NCBI GenBank assembly: GCA_023408315.1
Contig: JAEYKI010000015.1
Coordinates: forward strand, 1-64,000
Direction: 5' to 3'
Source of the DNA: Bacillota bacterium
Lineage (GTDB): Bacteria > Bacillota > Clostridia > Christensenellales > Christensenellaceae
Length of the DNA stretch: 64,000 nt
Shown here: piece by piece, positions 8,633-18,303 of the stretch
Position numbering within the stretch: the first letter of the stretch is position 1
Layout: every line of letters starts with the position of its first letter
Program-made: the position numbers and the translations under genes
Notes under the pieces: model-generated
The model's input: the letters and a program-made list of their open reading frames with translations, nothing else
The model's database searches: none
Told to the model about the DNA's origin: nothing

Positions 8633-10633
8633 TTACTGCCCTGTAAACTTGTCTATCAGTCCTTTTGCAAATCCAACGGCCTTGTCCACCGCGCCCGGCG
8701 TAGCGCCGCCACTCTGGGCTTTCCCCGCGTCCGTGAACAATTGCATGATGGCCTGGTTTCCTCTGCTCACAGCCACATCGTAGGCTATTTTACCTTCGCT
8801 GTTCTTAATGGTGGCGTCCGCTCCTGCGACAAGCAGGGCCTGTACCTCTTCCCTGTAGCCACACCTTGTTGCTATGTGCAATGGGGTATCACCGGGTTCT
8901 ACAATCTCTACATCATTCCAATCGTTATAATATCCGTCATAGCCCTTGTTGAGCGGGCAACCCGCCTCAATCAGGTATTGCAGTATATGCACGCTCCCGC
9001 AGGCAGCCGCGTATTGCACAACATCATAACCCAGATAGGTATCATCCAGTTTTGCGTCATGCTCCACAAGCAGCTTAATCTCTTCTAGATCACCCTTTTC
9101 TATTGCCTCAAAAAGAAGTTGTCCGTTATCTTTGCCATAATCAAAATTCGGATCAGCGCCTTTATCCAGCAAAAGTTTCAATGTATCGATGTTGGTATAA
9201 AAAGCGTTAGATAAAGGAGAACCAAATCCGCTTTCGTTGCCGTTCACCAAAGCGCCCTGACTGATTACGTATTCCATTGCTTCCGTATTCCCGTCTCTGG
9301 TGGCAGATACTAACGGACTGTAAAATTCAACCGAAGGATTTACGCAGCTCTTATACCTTTCCACCAAAAAACGCAGTATATCCATTTGCTTTCCCATAAT
9401 AGCGCCTTTCATGGCGCTGCAGATATGCTTTTCATCTGTTCGCGCGCCCGCGTTCAGCAAAAGTTTTGCCAGTTCCATATCTCCGCTCTGCGCTGCCGCG
9501 CTCAATTCGTCAGTAAAACCGTCATAACCGGTAACTATCTCGAAATTCTGAATATCTCCCTTGATTTCTGAGCCGCTGTCAATCAAATACTTTGCAATAT
9601 CCAAATGATCATTCTTCACCGCCCACAGCATAGGGGTAAACTTAGTGTCATACGCCTTGTATCCCTTGTTCACGTCCATTCCTTTTCCGGCAAGGTACTG
9701 CACGTTTGCCAGATTGCCGTACTTGGCTGCAAGCAGGAGAGGGCATTCGTACTGGTTCACGGCATCGCTTGGCTGGCTGATCTGCAATTTTTCCAGCAAA
9801 TCAGGATTCCCAAACGCCGCCGCGCAGGCGGTTACCAGTTCCCTGTCCTGCTCGGGTATTCCTTTGTCTATCTCCTGCTTCAGTTTATCCGTATCCGCCA
9901 ACAATGCAGCTTCCGCCAGCGGGGACAGGCCTGTATCCTGTCCCTGTGCCCTGGCTGCCTGCGCCAGTTTCTGCAATACCAGAAGATCAATTTTTCTATA
10001 ATTCTGGTATGCAAGCCGCATGGTCTGCGCTGTTACCTTTGCACCATGCTGCAAAAACAGGTCGACAATTTTATTGTCTTCCTTTTCCCGGTCATTTTTC
10101 AGGTAATACTCCAGCGCAGTGTACCCTTCCTTGGATACAATGTTTGGGTCAGCTCCATGTTCCAGCAATACGGGCAGATATTCCGCCCAGCATTGCTTAA
10201 ACCTCTCTGCGCATATGCTAAGGCCTGTTTTTCCGGTATCGTCAACGGAATCCGGGTTCACGCCGCTATTGAGCAGGACCATTAGCTTTTCCATTCTGTT
10301 CGCAGGGTCATCCTGTCCGATAAGCACACCCAATGCTGTGGAAGGAAATTTCGCATCATACTTTTGTAATTGCGGTATTTCAAGATGTTCGGACGTCGCA
10401 CCGTTTGCCAGGGCTTCTTTTACCATTTCCAGGTTTCCATAGAGTCCCATTATGCCATTGTTCGTTAATCCAAGCAGCATACGGGTATTCTGGTATTCAG
10501 CGTTTGTATCGCTGGTGTTCATAATCTTATAATAATCCGCATCATTTCTGTATCCTGGCCATAATTTGCAGCTTGTAAGTATTAAGGCGCAAACCATAAG
10601 AATTGCTACCGCCAAAATTAGTTTTCTAAGCAT
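8633..10633 (-). CDS. Ankyrin-repeat lipoprotein
   Basis: A 666-residue exported lipoprotein. The signal peptide has lipobox LTSC (Cys22). The rest is largely ankyrin-type repeats, such as 'TGKTGLSICAERFKQCW', 'EGYTALEYYLKN' and 'GDTPLHIATRCGYREEVQ'. The ATG at 10633 is chosen because GGAGGAATTT precedes it directly; an in-frame TTG overlapping that ribosome site is not credible. It lies 21 bp after the peptidoglycan-binding protein gene on the same strand. Ankyrin proteins often serve as inhibitors or immunity partners of secreted effectors, which fits the gene pair but is inference. Confidence 0.85.
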   Translation of the reverse strand: MLRKLILAVAILMVCALILTSCKLWPGYRNDADYYKIMNTSDTNAEYQNTRMLLGLTNNGIMGLYGNLEMVKEALANGATSEHLEIPQLQKYDAKFPSTALGVLIGQDDPANRMEKLMVLLNSGVNPDSVDDTGKTGLSICAERFKQCWAEYLPVLLEHGADPNIVSKEGYTALEYYLKNDREKEDNKIVDLFLQHGAKVTAQTMRLAYQNYRKIDLLVLQKLAQAARAQGQDTGLSPLAEAALLADTDKLKQEIDKGIPEQDRELVTACAAAFGNPDLLEKLQISQPSDAVNQYECPLLLAAKYGNLANVQYLAGKGMDVNKGYKAYDTKFTPMLWAVKNDHLDIAKYLIDSGSEIKGDIQNFEIVTGYDGFTDELSAAAQSGDMELAKLLLNAGARTDEKHICSAMKGAIMGKQMDILRFLVERYKSCVNPSVEFYSPLVSATRDGNTEAMEYVISQGALVNGNESGFGSPLSNAFYTNIDTLKLLLDKGADPNFDYGKDNGQLLFEAIEKGDLEEIKLLVEHDAKLDDTYLGYDVVQYAAACGSVHILQYLIEAGCPLNKGYDGYYNDWNDVEIVEPGDTPLHIATRCGYREEVQALLVAGADATIKNSEGKIAYDVAVSRGNQAIMQLFTDAGKAQSGGATPGAVDKAVGFAKGLIDKFTGQ

Positions 10634-10654
10634 AAATTCCTCCAATACTATCTT

Positions 10655-12406
10655 TCACCAGCCGCTGCCACCGCCGCCGCCAAAATCACCGCGGCTTAAT
10701 ATACTATTAGGGTCATAGGTATATGTAACAATAAACTTTCCAGTGTGATTTGGATCCGGTTTTACTTTTCCAAAAAGTATTTTGGTTTTCTGTGTGTTTT
10801 CATTAGCGTTTTTGGCAAGAGCATTTAGGAATCCTTCGTCTTCAGAAATAAGGGTCGCAACCATGTACATATTATCTTTATCTAAATCTCCCGCCATCAT
10901 ATTGGACCCAAACTGCCAGTACCTGTCTTGCCCGTGGTCGTCAGTAGACATGACCTGGTTGCCTTTATCGTCATATACTTGTATATTTGTCCGCACTCTT
11001 TTATCGGATGATTTATCTATTCTATAGTGATCCTCTTTATTGCCATCCGAATCCGTCTTGTTGCTTTCATATATTCCGAATTCACCTCCCGGAACTAAAG
11101 AAAATGCTCCATAGTCCCCAAACCAAGGCCTGAATACGTAATGTTTATCGCCATAATCAAATCCCACCTTATCCGTTTCCAAGTCAAAGCCAAGTAATGG
11201 AGTTAACAAGTCATAAAAGTCCGCATAACCAAAATATTTTTGCGTGCCTTTATCATCGGAGTACCATTGTCCTGTTTTTTCATCATATTGCATTCCAAAA
11301 ACCTCCAAAACCCCCTGAAAGTTTTTGCTCAACTGTTCCTGCATGGCTTTTACGTTGTCTGCGTTTTTTGGGTCTTTTAAATAATCTCCAATTATTTTTG
11401 CCACAGGCGAGGTAACTGTCTTCATTGTATCCTTATAAACGTCAGAAATACCTTCTAAGGTTTCATAAAGCGGATCATCCTTATTTTCATTTTGTACTTC
11501 ACTCGAAAGAAAGGCAACCTTGCCCTTATCCAGCCCAGCATTCCTGTTATGCTCGTTAAACGCTTTATTGATGATCGCCGTGTCGCTGCTGCTTGTATTC
11601 CCGCTGTCCTGGCTGCTCTCGGGGAACTTATAAATCGCTTTGTCGAGTGGTTTAGCCGATCGTTTAAACGCATCCTCTATGCTTTCTCCAGGCTTTGTAT
11701 CATAGCGGTAAACCAGGTCGTTGAAGCTTCGCTTCGTATTGTCCGCGGTTGCCTTATCTGTAATCTTGTTCATGTTTGAGACCATATCAAGGTAGCTCTG
11801 GCTGTTCTGCCCTGATGCCGTATTCTGTTCTGTCTTTGTCTGATAAGGTGTTACACCGGTGTTTTGCATCTGCAAAGTCTGCGCTGGCTTTTGCGTCGCG
11901 GCAAACGGGTTCTGCGCTTGATTGCCCATTCCCGTGTACGCCATGGACTGCCCCCAACCGTCAGTCAGGCTTGTTCTCGAAGGCGTAACCGCCGCCTGTA
12001 TCTGGCTGTCGCTCGCTTTGGGCATAGCAGGGTATGTTTGCGTTGGCACGGTTTTCTTTTGGTTTGTTCCTCCTGTGAATCCGTCAAAAAAGCCATTTTC
12101 AAACTCGTTGGTAGCGGCGTCCGTTTTAGGGCCGAATATCCCGTCCTCTTTTAACTGATTACCGTTTGCGTCTTTATAGCCCCAGTCATTTAGTTGCGAC
12201 TGCCACGCCGCGGTAGATGCATCAGGCTTGCCCAGATGCTGCTGGTACGTATTCATCTTTGCCAGCGCCTGCTGCGTTTTGGGTCCGGCTATGCCGTCCA
12301 CTGCCAGCTTGTTCCCGTTATCGTCAGTAAACCCATAGTTGTTTAGCATCGTTTGAAGGTTTTTTGCCTGGTCTGCACTCCAGGTTTTGTTTGTTGTTAT
12401 TGCCAT
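10655..12406 (-). CDS. Peptidoglycan-binding domain protein with DUF4474-like C-terminal region
   Basis: A 583-residue protein without a signal peptide. The N-terminus holds two tandem peptidoglycan-binding-like modules (about residues 8-50 and 58-105), each ending in a 'DGI.GPKT' motif. The middle (110-330) is a Gln/Ser/Thr-rich, low-complexity linker. The C-terminal region (about 380-580) has 'FYDLLTPLLGFDLETDKVGF' and 'WFGDYGAFSLVPGGEFGIYE', which recalls DUF4474; the end is GGGGGSGW. I know of no established activity for this region. It precedes an ankyrin lipoprotein gene in one operon, an arrangement seen for effector/immunity pairs. Lack of a signal peptide would require a non-classical export route. 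Confidence 0.7.
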   Translation of the reverse strand: MAITTNKTWSADQAKNLQTMLNNYGFTDDNGNKLAVDGIAGPKTQQALAKMNTYQQHLGKPDASTAAWQSQLNDWGYKDANGNQLKEDGIFGPKTDAATNEFENGFFDGFTGGTNQKKTVPTQTYPAMPKASDSQIQAAVTPSRTSLTDGWGQSMAYTGMGNQAQNPFAATQKPAQTLQMQNTGVTPYQTKTEQNTASGQNSQSYLDMVSNMNKITDKATADNTKRSFNDLVYRYDTKPGESIEDAFKRSAKPLDKAIYKFPESSQDSGNTSSSDTAIINKAFNEHNRNAGLDKGKVAFLSSEVQNENKDDPLYETLEGISDVYKDTMKTVTSPVAKIIGDYLKDPKNADNVKAMQEQLSKNFQGVLEVFGMQYDEKTGQWYSDDKGTQKYFGYADFYDLLTPLLGFDLETDKVGFDYGDKHYVFRPWFGDYGAFSLVPGGEFGIYESNKTDSDGNKEDHYRIDKSSDKRVRTNIQVYDDKGNQVMSTDDHGQDRYWQFGSNMMAGDLDKDNMYMVATLISEDEGFLNALAKNANENTQKTKILFGKVKPDPNHTGKFIVTYTYDPNSILSRGDFGGGGGSGW

Positions 12407-12640
12407 AATTATTACCCTTTATCGTAATTTTAATAGCATTATATCATACTATGGTGTGCAGTTAGCACCAATTTTTACGAAAAGGGGTATTTTTTTAAAT
12501 TTTAATATGATTCGATTTAATACTATTTTACCACTAAATGTTAATTTGGTCTATAATTCTGTAATAATGGGGGATACGCCAGTGAATTAAAAGTTTGTGC
12601 GCCGGATTTGTTGGTGACCGAGGTAGAATGAAACTTCCCT

Positions 12641-12700
12641 TGGAATGCTGACAGTAAACTGGACAATTTTTTCTGCTAGTCTAATTACCGGCTAGTATAT
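12641..12700 (-). mobile_element. Solo, decayed end of the IS3-family element
   Basis: The sequence 'tggaatgctgacagtaaact' and the following 'ctaattaccgg' match the transposase-distal end of the element at 12958, with a small deletion where that copy reads 'ggacagtctaatt'. No coding part follows. It sits directly beside copy B of the dispersed repeat. The rest of the gap 12407-12640 holds only the AT-rich upstream region of the peptidoglycan-binding gene. Confidence 0.65.
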
Positions 12701-12957
12701 GCATTTGTATGAGGGCTAAAGTTTTATCGTATTTGTTAAAAACGCCTTTAATAAAGGAAATATTGCTAGTTTTATTTTTAAAAAATGTCTACTAATATTT
12801 TAAGATTTACTCTGATGACTGTATTATCAGTTAACTGTATTAATTAATTCCGTGTATTAATTAATCCTTATTTAAAGCCTTTATAAAGATTCATGCGCGA
12901 GATTTTATGGGAACAAGGTAATATAAGAAATTGATCGCTCGGGGAGCGTTTTAAAAA
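12690..12957 (+). repeat. Dispersed AT-rich repeat, copy B (tail replaced by IS end)
   Basis: It begins 'ttgtatgagggctaaagttt' and continues through 'aaaaatgtctactaatatttt' to 'ttgatcgctcggggagc', matching copy C at 22.3-22.57 kb over most of its length. It stops where the IS end begins at 12958, so the tRNA-like tail is missing. The IS therefore inserted into, or recombined with, a repeat copy. Confidence 0.7.
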
Positions 12958-13952
12958 TGGAATGCTGACGGTAAACTGGACAGTTTTTTCTGGACAGTCT
13001 AATTACCGGGCAGCATTTTTTCTTTCTCCTGTTTTTCAAAATATTCACTTTCTGCCTGATTTGGCGTTATAAAGCCCAGACATTGATGCGGCCTATAGTC
13101 ATTAAAATATTCTAAGTAATTCTGGACTGCTGTTCTTAGTTCTTCTTCTGTTGTGTAATAGCTACGTTTAAACTCTTTTTTAATGGACGCAAAGAAAGAT
13201 TCAGCAACAGCATTATCAAACGGTACACCAGGCTTCGAATAGGATGGCTTCACATGATGTTTTCGTAAAAAAGAACGAAATATATAGGAGGTATATTGAG
13301 CTCCCTGGTCACTGTGAAGCATTAGACCTTGCGGTTGATTACGTACAGAAAATGCTTCTTTGAAAGCGGATGTCACTAAATCCACATCAATTTTGTCTGA
13401 AATAGCGTGAGATACCACTTTCCTGGAAAATAAGTCGATAATAACGCAAAGATAGTAGGTTGCATCATTTACATATAGGTATGTTATATCAGTGACCCAA
13501 ACCAGATTAGGCGCTTCCTGAAGGAATTGCCGTTTTAATTTGTTTGGATAGTATTTATATTTTCTGTCATTTGTAGCATTTGGATATATGTTACTTTGGC
13601 ACGACAACCCCATTTCTTTCATAAGGCGGCTAGTTCTTTTCTCGCTTATTACATATTGGTTTTCCATTAACTTGGCGCGGATTTTTCGTACGCCAAAGCG
13701 TCTTCCACTCTTTTCAAAAATTTCATTGATAAGAGGTCTAAATTCTTCATCTTCTTGCTGAATTATTGTTGTTTCTGGACTCCTTAGAATGTAGTTGTAG
13801 AATGTTGCGCGGTTGACCTCCAAAACATTGCATAGGACGTGAGTGCTGTATTCATTTTGTAACTGCTTCATGGCTGATAATTTATCTTTTAAGGGGGCTG
13901 CAGCAGTGCATCCGCTTTTTATTAATATTTGATTGACTATACGGATGACCTG
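12958..13952 (-). mobile_element. IS3-family insertion sequence lacking its OrfA end
   Basis: The left boundary is set by 'tggaatgctgacggtaaact', the junction shared with copies at 12641 and 50928; a 25811 copy keeps only the inner part. The element carries the OrfB transposase on the minus strand. At the other side the expected OrfA and terminal repeat are absent, and the sequence instead runs into a tail of the dispersed repeat. It is probably unable to move on its own. Confidence 0.7.
12999..13871 (-). CDS. IS3-family transposase OrfB (DDE integrase)
   Basis: This is the catalytic OrfB part of an IS3-type transposase. It has an HTH_21-like region (about residues 45-100) and an rve integrase core with the full triad: Asp in WVTDITYLYV, Asp in MLHSDQGAQYTS and Glu in DNAVAESFFASIKKE. 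The end is 'DYRPHQCLGFITPNQAESEY'. The frame stays open upstream to 14069, but that part is read out of repeat DNA; homology starts near 'MKQLQNEYSTHVLCNVLEV', so I place the start at 13871. OrfA, needed for the usual frameshifted fusion, is missing. Confidence 0.75.
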   Translation of the reverse strand: MKQLQNEYSTHVLCNVLEVNRATFYNYILRSPETTIIQQEDEEFRPLINEIFEKSGRRFGVRKIRAKLMENQYVISEKRTSRLMKEMGLSCQSNIYPNATNDRKYKYYPNKLKRQFLQEAPNLVWVTDITYLYVNDATYYLCVIIDLFSRKVVSHAISDKIDVDLVTSAFKEAFSVRNQPQGLMLHSDQGAQYTSYIFRSFLRKHHVKPSYSKPGVPFDNAVAESFFASIKKEFKRSYYTTEEELRTAVQNYLEYFNDYRPHQCLGFITPNQAESEYFEKQEKEKMLPGN

Positions 13953-14046
13953 AACCCGAAAAATTTCAAGTGCCAGAGGTAATGTGAGAATGATTGCTTT
14001 GCGAGATTTGATATAACAGAGGTAAGGTTCAACTCCACTTGCTTCC
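13953..14046 (+). repeat. Dispersed repeat, tail-only copy D
   Basis: It contains 'gaggtaatgtgagaatgatt' and ends 'ggttcaactccacttgctt', matching the last third of copies A and C. The ending is the closest of all copies to a tmRNA/tRNA T-arm (GGTTCAACTCC). The predicted stems are only partly paired, so it is not a working RNA gene. Confidence 0.6.
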
Positions 14047-14069
14047 GCAAAATTACTAAATAATACCAA

Positions 14070-14449
14070 TAATTTATTAAATTATTGGTATTATTTTATT
14101 TGACAAGCTCATCAAGCATACAGGATTTCCAGTAGCAATAGAATTACTTGATAACATCCATATTAGGTTCATATAAGCGGAAACAAACCAGTTTTTTCGT
14201 TTGTTTGACACACATAATATTGTAAAATAAATAAAAGAGTACGCTATTTTTATTGAAAACAATAAAAGGTCTTTTTTATATTATGTAACCTGTTAATCTT
14301 TATATTTTCTTAATATCCACCGCCAAATTCTTAACACTACCTTTATATAATCCGTGGTAATTTAATACCAAGAATGAAGCAATTATCAAGCTATTAAGCA
14401 TTAAAATGTAATGTTTAAAATATTGGAGAAAAAAGGAGGCGTTAGGATT
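14070..14449 (+). promoter_or_regulatory. AT-rich upstream region of the kdp operon
   Basis: No gene is supported here. A TATAAT box lies at 14346-14351 without a convincing -35 hexamer, as would fit an activator-dependent promoter used by KdpE. A strong ribosome site (AAAGGAGG, 14432-14439) precedes kdpF. I looked for a ydaO-type (c-di-AMP) riboswitch, frequent before potassium genes in Firmicutes, and did not recognise one. Confidence 0.4.
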
Positions 14450-14539
14450 ATGGGGTATGTGCTGGCTGTTGCGGCAGTTGTTGGACTAGGTTTGCTCATA
14501 TATCTTTTTCTTGTTTTATTCAGAGGTGAGAAGTTATGA
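14450..14539 (+). CDS. kdpF: KdpF, small stabilising subunit of the K+-ATPase
   Basis: A 29-residue single-helix membrane peptide (MGYVLAVAAVVGLGLLIYLF...RGEKL), the expected size and position for KdpF. GGAGG lies 10 bases upstream of the ATG. Its stop overlaps the kdpA start by 4 bases (ATGA), so the two are translationally coupled. KdpF binds KdpA and stabilises the KdpFABC complex. Confidence 0.85.
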   Translation: MGYVLAVAAVVGLGLLIYLFLVLFRGEKL

Positions 14540-16224
14540 ATGACGCAGTTTTACAGTCCGTTATTTATATCGCCATACTTATCTGCGTATCAATTCCGCT
14601 TGGTATATATATTTATAGGGTAATGACAGGGCAGAAGGTTTTTTTAACAAATGTATTTGCTCCCGTGGAAAAAGGAATCTACAAGGCGATGGGAATCAGG
14701 AAAGAGGAAGAGATGCCGCCAAAGAAGTATGCCTGGATGGTAATCGGCTTCTCCGCCGTGGGGCTTGGAATTGTTTTTTTGATCCAAATCATACAAAGCG
14801 TGTTGCCTTTTAATCCGCAGGGGATGGGGGCAGTAAGCCCGGACCTGGCGTTCAATACGGCTGCCAGTTTTATAACCAATACAAACTGGCAGGCATACTC
14901 CGGGGAAACTGCGCTTTCATATTTTACGCAAAGCATTGGCCTTACTGTGCAAAACTTTGTATCGGCGGCAGTGGGTATAGCAGTTTTGTTTGTGCTGATA
15001 CGCGGTTTTGTTTTAAAACAGCAGACGGGAATCGGGAATTTTTGGGTTGATTTGACCAGAGTAACACTTTATGCTTTGATTCCACTTTCACTGATACTGG
15101 CGGTGCTGCTGGTGTCGCAGGGCGTTGTGCAGACGTGGAGCCAATATAAAGACGTCACAATACTACAAACCGGTGCGGCTCAGACTGTACCGCTTGGCCC
15201 TGCCGCCAGCCAGATAGCGATCAAGCAGCTTGGCACGAATGGCGGAGGATTTTTTGGGGCAAACTCTGCATTTCCTTTAGAGAATCCCACGGCCTTTTCC
15301 AATTTAATTCAGCTTCTGTCCATATTGCTGGTTCCGGCTGCGCTCTGCATATCATTCGGAAAGGCGGTGCGTGACGGCAAACAGGGAAGAACGATTCTGA
15401 TTGTGATGTTGGTTTTGTTTGCAATATCCCTTGGGGCTGTTATAAGCAGCGAATTTTTGGTTTCGCCTGCTTTCCAGGGAGTTGCTGCATCGGGCAGCAT
15501 GGAGGGCAAGGAAGTAATACACGGTGTTGGCACTTCGGCGATTTGGGGAACCGCCACCACTGCCGCTTCCAACGGATCGGTAAATTCCATGCATGACAGC
15601 TTTACGCCGTTGGCCGGAATGGTATTGATGTTTTTAATGCATATTGGAGAAGTTGTCTTCGGCGGCGTTGGAAGTGGCCTGTATGGCATGCTTGCATTTG
15701 TGATACTGACCGTGTTTATAGCCGGATTGATGGTGGGGCGCACGCCTGAATATCTGGGTAAGAAAATTGAGCCGTTTGATATGAAGATGGTCTGCCTGAT
15801 TGTTTTGGTGCCCCCGCTTTTTGTTTTGTTTGGAACTATGGCGGCTGTACTTAATCCCCAGGTTTCTTCCTGGCTGACCAACAGCGGAGCGCATGGATTT
15901 TCTGAAGTGCTATATGCATTTTCTTCCATAGCCAACAACAACGGCAGCGCTTTTGCGGGATATAACGCGAATACTCCCTTTACCAATATACTGGGCGGCG
16001 TGATTATGCTGGTTACAAGATTTATTCCAATGGTTGCGGCCATTTTTCTGGCCGGGAGCCTTTCCAAAAAGAAGATTGTTGCGGCAAGCGAAGGCACGCT
16101 CTCTACAAGCAACGCCCTGTTTGGGGGCTTGCTGATCTTTATCATCCTGATCATAGGCGCACTGACGTTTCTGCCCGCTCTTGCTTTGGGGCCGATGGCG
16201 GATTTTTATACGGCCGTGCATTGA
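14536..16224 (+). CDS. kdpA: Potassium-transporting ATPase subunit KdpA
   Basis: The K+-selective channel-like subunit of KdpFABC (562 residues, normal length), with about ten membrane helices. Filter-loop motifs are present: 'TNTNWQAYSGE', 'NGGGFFGANSAFPLENPT' and 'IANNNGSAFAG'. It binds K+ from outside and passes it to KdpB along an internal tunnel. It starts by overlapping kdpF and is followed 10 bp later by kdpB. Confidence 0.95.
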   Translation: MNDAVLQSVIYIAILICVSIPLGIYIYRVMTGQKVFLTNVFAPVEKGIYKAMGIRKEEEMPPKKYAWMVIGFSAVGLGIVFLIQIIQSVLPFNPQGMGAVSPDLAFNTAASFITNTNWQAYSGETALSYFTQSIGLTVQNFVSAAVGIAVLFVLIRGFVLKQQTGIGNFWVDLTRVTLYALIPLSLILAVLLVSQGVVQTWSQYKDVTILQTGAAQTVPLGPAASQIAIKQLGTNGGGFFGANSAFPLENPTAFSNLIQLLSILLVPAALCISFGKAVRDGKQGRTILIVMLVLFAISLGAVISSEFLVSPAFQGVAASGSMEGKEVIHGVGTSAIWGTATTAASNGSVNSMHDSFTPLAGMVLMFLMHIGEVVFGGVGSGLYGMLAFVILTVFIAGLMVGRTPEYLGKKIEPFDMKMVCLIVLVPPLFVLFGTMAAVLNPQVSSWLTNSGAHGFSEVLYAFSSIANNNGSAFAGYNANTPFTNILGGVIMLVTRFIPMVAAIFLAGSLSKKKIVAASEGTLSTSNALFGGLLIFIILIIGALTFLPALALGPMADFYTAVH

Positions 16225-16234
16225 GGTGAGATAA

Positions 16235-18292
16235 ATGAAAAAAGGAATGGACAATAAAATTTTAATAGACGCAATCACCCAGTCGTTTGTAAAGCTGGCG
16301 CCGCAAACCCAGGTCAAGAATCCGGTCATGTTTGTTGTCTTCATTGGCGCAATTTTTACCACGGTTCTGTATTTCCTGACTTTTGGTGGCGTGCAGGACG
16401 CAAGCGCGTGGTACATTCTTACCATTGCTTTGATATTGTGGTTTACCTGTATATTTGCCAATTTTGCGGAAGCCATTGCGGAGGGCCGGGGCCATGCCCA
16501 GGCGGATAGCTTGCGCAGTGCAAGAAAAGATGTGATGGCTAAAAAGCTGAAATTTGCTGCATCCAATATAAACGATTATACAGAGGTGCTTTCCAGTACG
16601 CTGAGAAAAGGCGATATTGTTTATGTGCAGGCGGGTGAGCAAATACCTATGGATGGGGATGTGATTGAAGGAGCGGCCAGTGTGGACGAGAGCGCCATTA
16701 CCGGAGAATCAGCGCCGGTGATCCGTGAATCGGGCGGGGACAGGAGCGCCGTTACCGGCGGCACCACGTTGGTCTCTGACTGGCTGATTATTCAGGTGAC
16801 AGCGTCCCCCGGTGAAAGCTTTCTGGATAAGATGATCGCAATGGTAGAAGGCGCCTCGCGAAAAAAGACGCCCAACGAAATTGCGCTGCAAATATTGCTT
16901 GTTACTCTGACAATTATTTTTTTGGTGGTATGCGCGTCCCTTTTGCCGTTTTCCAGCTTCGCAAGGGAGCAAGCGGGAGCAGGCACCCCGATATCAATAA
17001 CAAATGTAATCGCCCTGCTGGTGTGCCTGGCGCCAACTACCATCGGCGCGTTGCTTTCTTCCATTGGCATTGCAGGAATGAGTAGATTGAATCAGGCGAA
17101 CGTACTTGCCATGAGCGGGCGTGCCATTGAAGCGGCGGGTGACGTGGATGTGCTTCTGCTGGATAAGACGGGAACGATAACGTTCGGCAACCGGCAGGCA
17201 AGCGAGTTTATACCCGTATCCGGCATAACGGAGCAGGAACTGGCAGACACCGCGCAGCTTTCCAGCCTGGCGGACGAAACAGCCGAGGGCCGGAGCATAG
17301 CGGTGCTTGCCAAGCAGCGGTTTAATATACGTGGGCGCGATTTATCAAAGTTGGATGCAACTTTTATTCCGTTTACAGCAAAAACAAGGATGAGCGGCAT
17401 TGACTTTGGCGATAACGTAATCCGAAAAGGCGCAGCCGATTCTGTAAAAGCATATGTGCTTATACAGGGAGGGCAATACCCGGAAGAATGCGACCGGATT
17501 GTTCAGCGGGTGGCCCGTGAAGGTGGTACACCGCTGGTGGTTATAAAAAACAAGAGAGTTTTGGGTGTAATTTACCTGAAAGATATTGTGAAGAACGGAG
17601 TAAAAGAACGCTTTGGAGACTTGCGTAAAATGGGGATTAAAACCATTATGATCACGGGAGACAATCCTATGACGGCGGCTGCAATAGCCGCGGAAGCGGG
17701 GGTGGATGATTTTCTTGCGGAAGCGACGCCGGAGGCAAAGCTTACGCTGATACGTGATTATCAGGTTAAAGGCCATCTGGTGGCCATGACGGGAGACGGT
17801 ACAAACGATGCGCCCGCACTGGCGCAGGCGGATGTGGCGGTTGCTATGAATTCCGGCACCCAGGCGGCCAAGGAAGCTGGCAACATGGTGGACCTGGATT
17901 CCAATCCCACCAAACTGATCGATGTGGTGCGGATAGGCAAACAATTGCTCATGACTAGGGGCGCGCTGACCACATTCAGTGTGGCAAATGATATTGCGAA
18001 GTATTTCGCAATTATTCCCGTTCTGTTTTTCACAATATACCCGCAGCTTGCGGCGCTGAACTTTATGGGCCTTACCAGCGCGACCAGTGCGATGCTCGCC
18101 TGCATTATTTATAACGCAGCTATAATTATCGCTTTGATCCCGCTGGCTTTGAAGGGTGTTAAATACCGCGAAACTTCCGCGGGAAAACTGTTACAGCAAA
18201 ATATACTGATTTACGGGCTTGGCGGAATTGCCGCGCCGTTTGCGGCTATCAAAGCGCTTGATATGCTGCTGACCGCTTTCCATGTGGTGTGA
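16235..18292 (+). CDS. kdpB: Potassium-transporting ATPase subunit KdpB
   Basis: The P-type ATPase subunit of the Kdp complex (685 residues). The phosphorylated Asp is D310 in DKTGTIT. The actuator loop has TGESAPV, the hinge GDGTNDAPALAQADV, and the membrane ion-site region 'LVCLAPTTIGALLSSIGIAG' is characteristic of KdpB. GAGGTGAGATAA precedes the ATG. It hydrolyses ATP to drive K+ uptake when external K+ is low. Confidence 0.95.
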   Translation: MKKGMDNKILIDAITQSFVKLAPQTQVKNPVMFVVFIGAIFTTVLYFLTFGGVQDASAWYILTIALILWFTCIFANFAEAIAEGRGHAQADSLRSARKDVMAKKLKFAASNINDYTEVLSSTLRKGDIVYVQAGEQIPMDGDVIEGAASVDESAITGESAPVIRESGGDRSAVTGGTTLVSDWLIIQVTASPGESFLDKMIAMVEGASRKKTPNEIALQILLVTLTIIFLVVCASLLPFSSFAREQAGAGTPISITNVIALLVCLAPTTIGALLSSIGIAGMSRLNQANVLAMSGRAIEAAGDVDVLLLDKTGTITFGNRQASEFIPVSGITEQELADTAQLSSLADETAEGRSIAVLAKQRFNIRGRDLSKLDATFIPFTAKTRMSGIDFGDNVIRKGAADSVKAYVLIQGGQYPEECDRIVQRVAREGGTPLVVIKNKRVLGVIYLKDIVKNGVKERFGDLRKMGIKTIMITGDNPMTAAAIAAEAGVDDFLAEATPEAKLTLIRDYQVKGHLVAMTGDGTNDAPALAQADVAVAMNSGTQAAKEAGNMVDLDSNPTKLIDVVRIGKQLLMTRGALTTFSVANDIAKYFAIIPVLFFTIYPQLAALNFMGLTSATSAMLACIIYNAAIIIALIPLALKGVKYRETSAGKLLQQNILIYGLGGIAAPFAAIKALDMLLTAFHVV

Positions 18293-18303
18293 GGTGAAGT
18301 TTT

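Noticed and set aside
12387..12590. Small plus-strand gene of 67 codons
   Set aside because: It lies in AT-rich upstream DNA, has no ribosome site and its product resembles no family.
13953..14046. Functional tRNA or tmRNA gene
   Set aside because: The T-loop resembles one, but the T-stem and acceptor stem pair poorly and no anticodon arm can be drawn.
14077..14262. Small minus-strand gene upstream of kdpF
   Set aside because: The product is low-complexity, the DNA is AT-rich, and there is no start signal.
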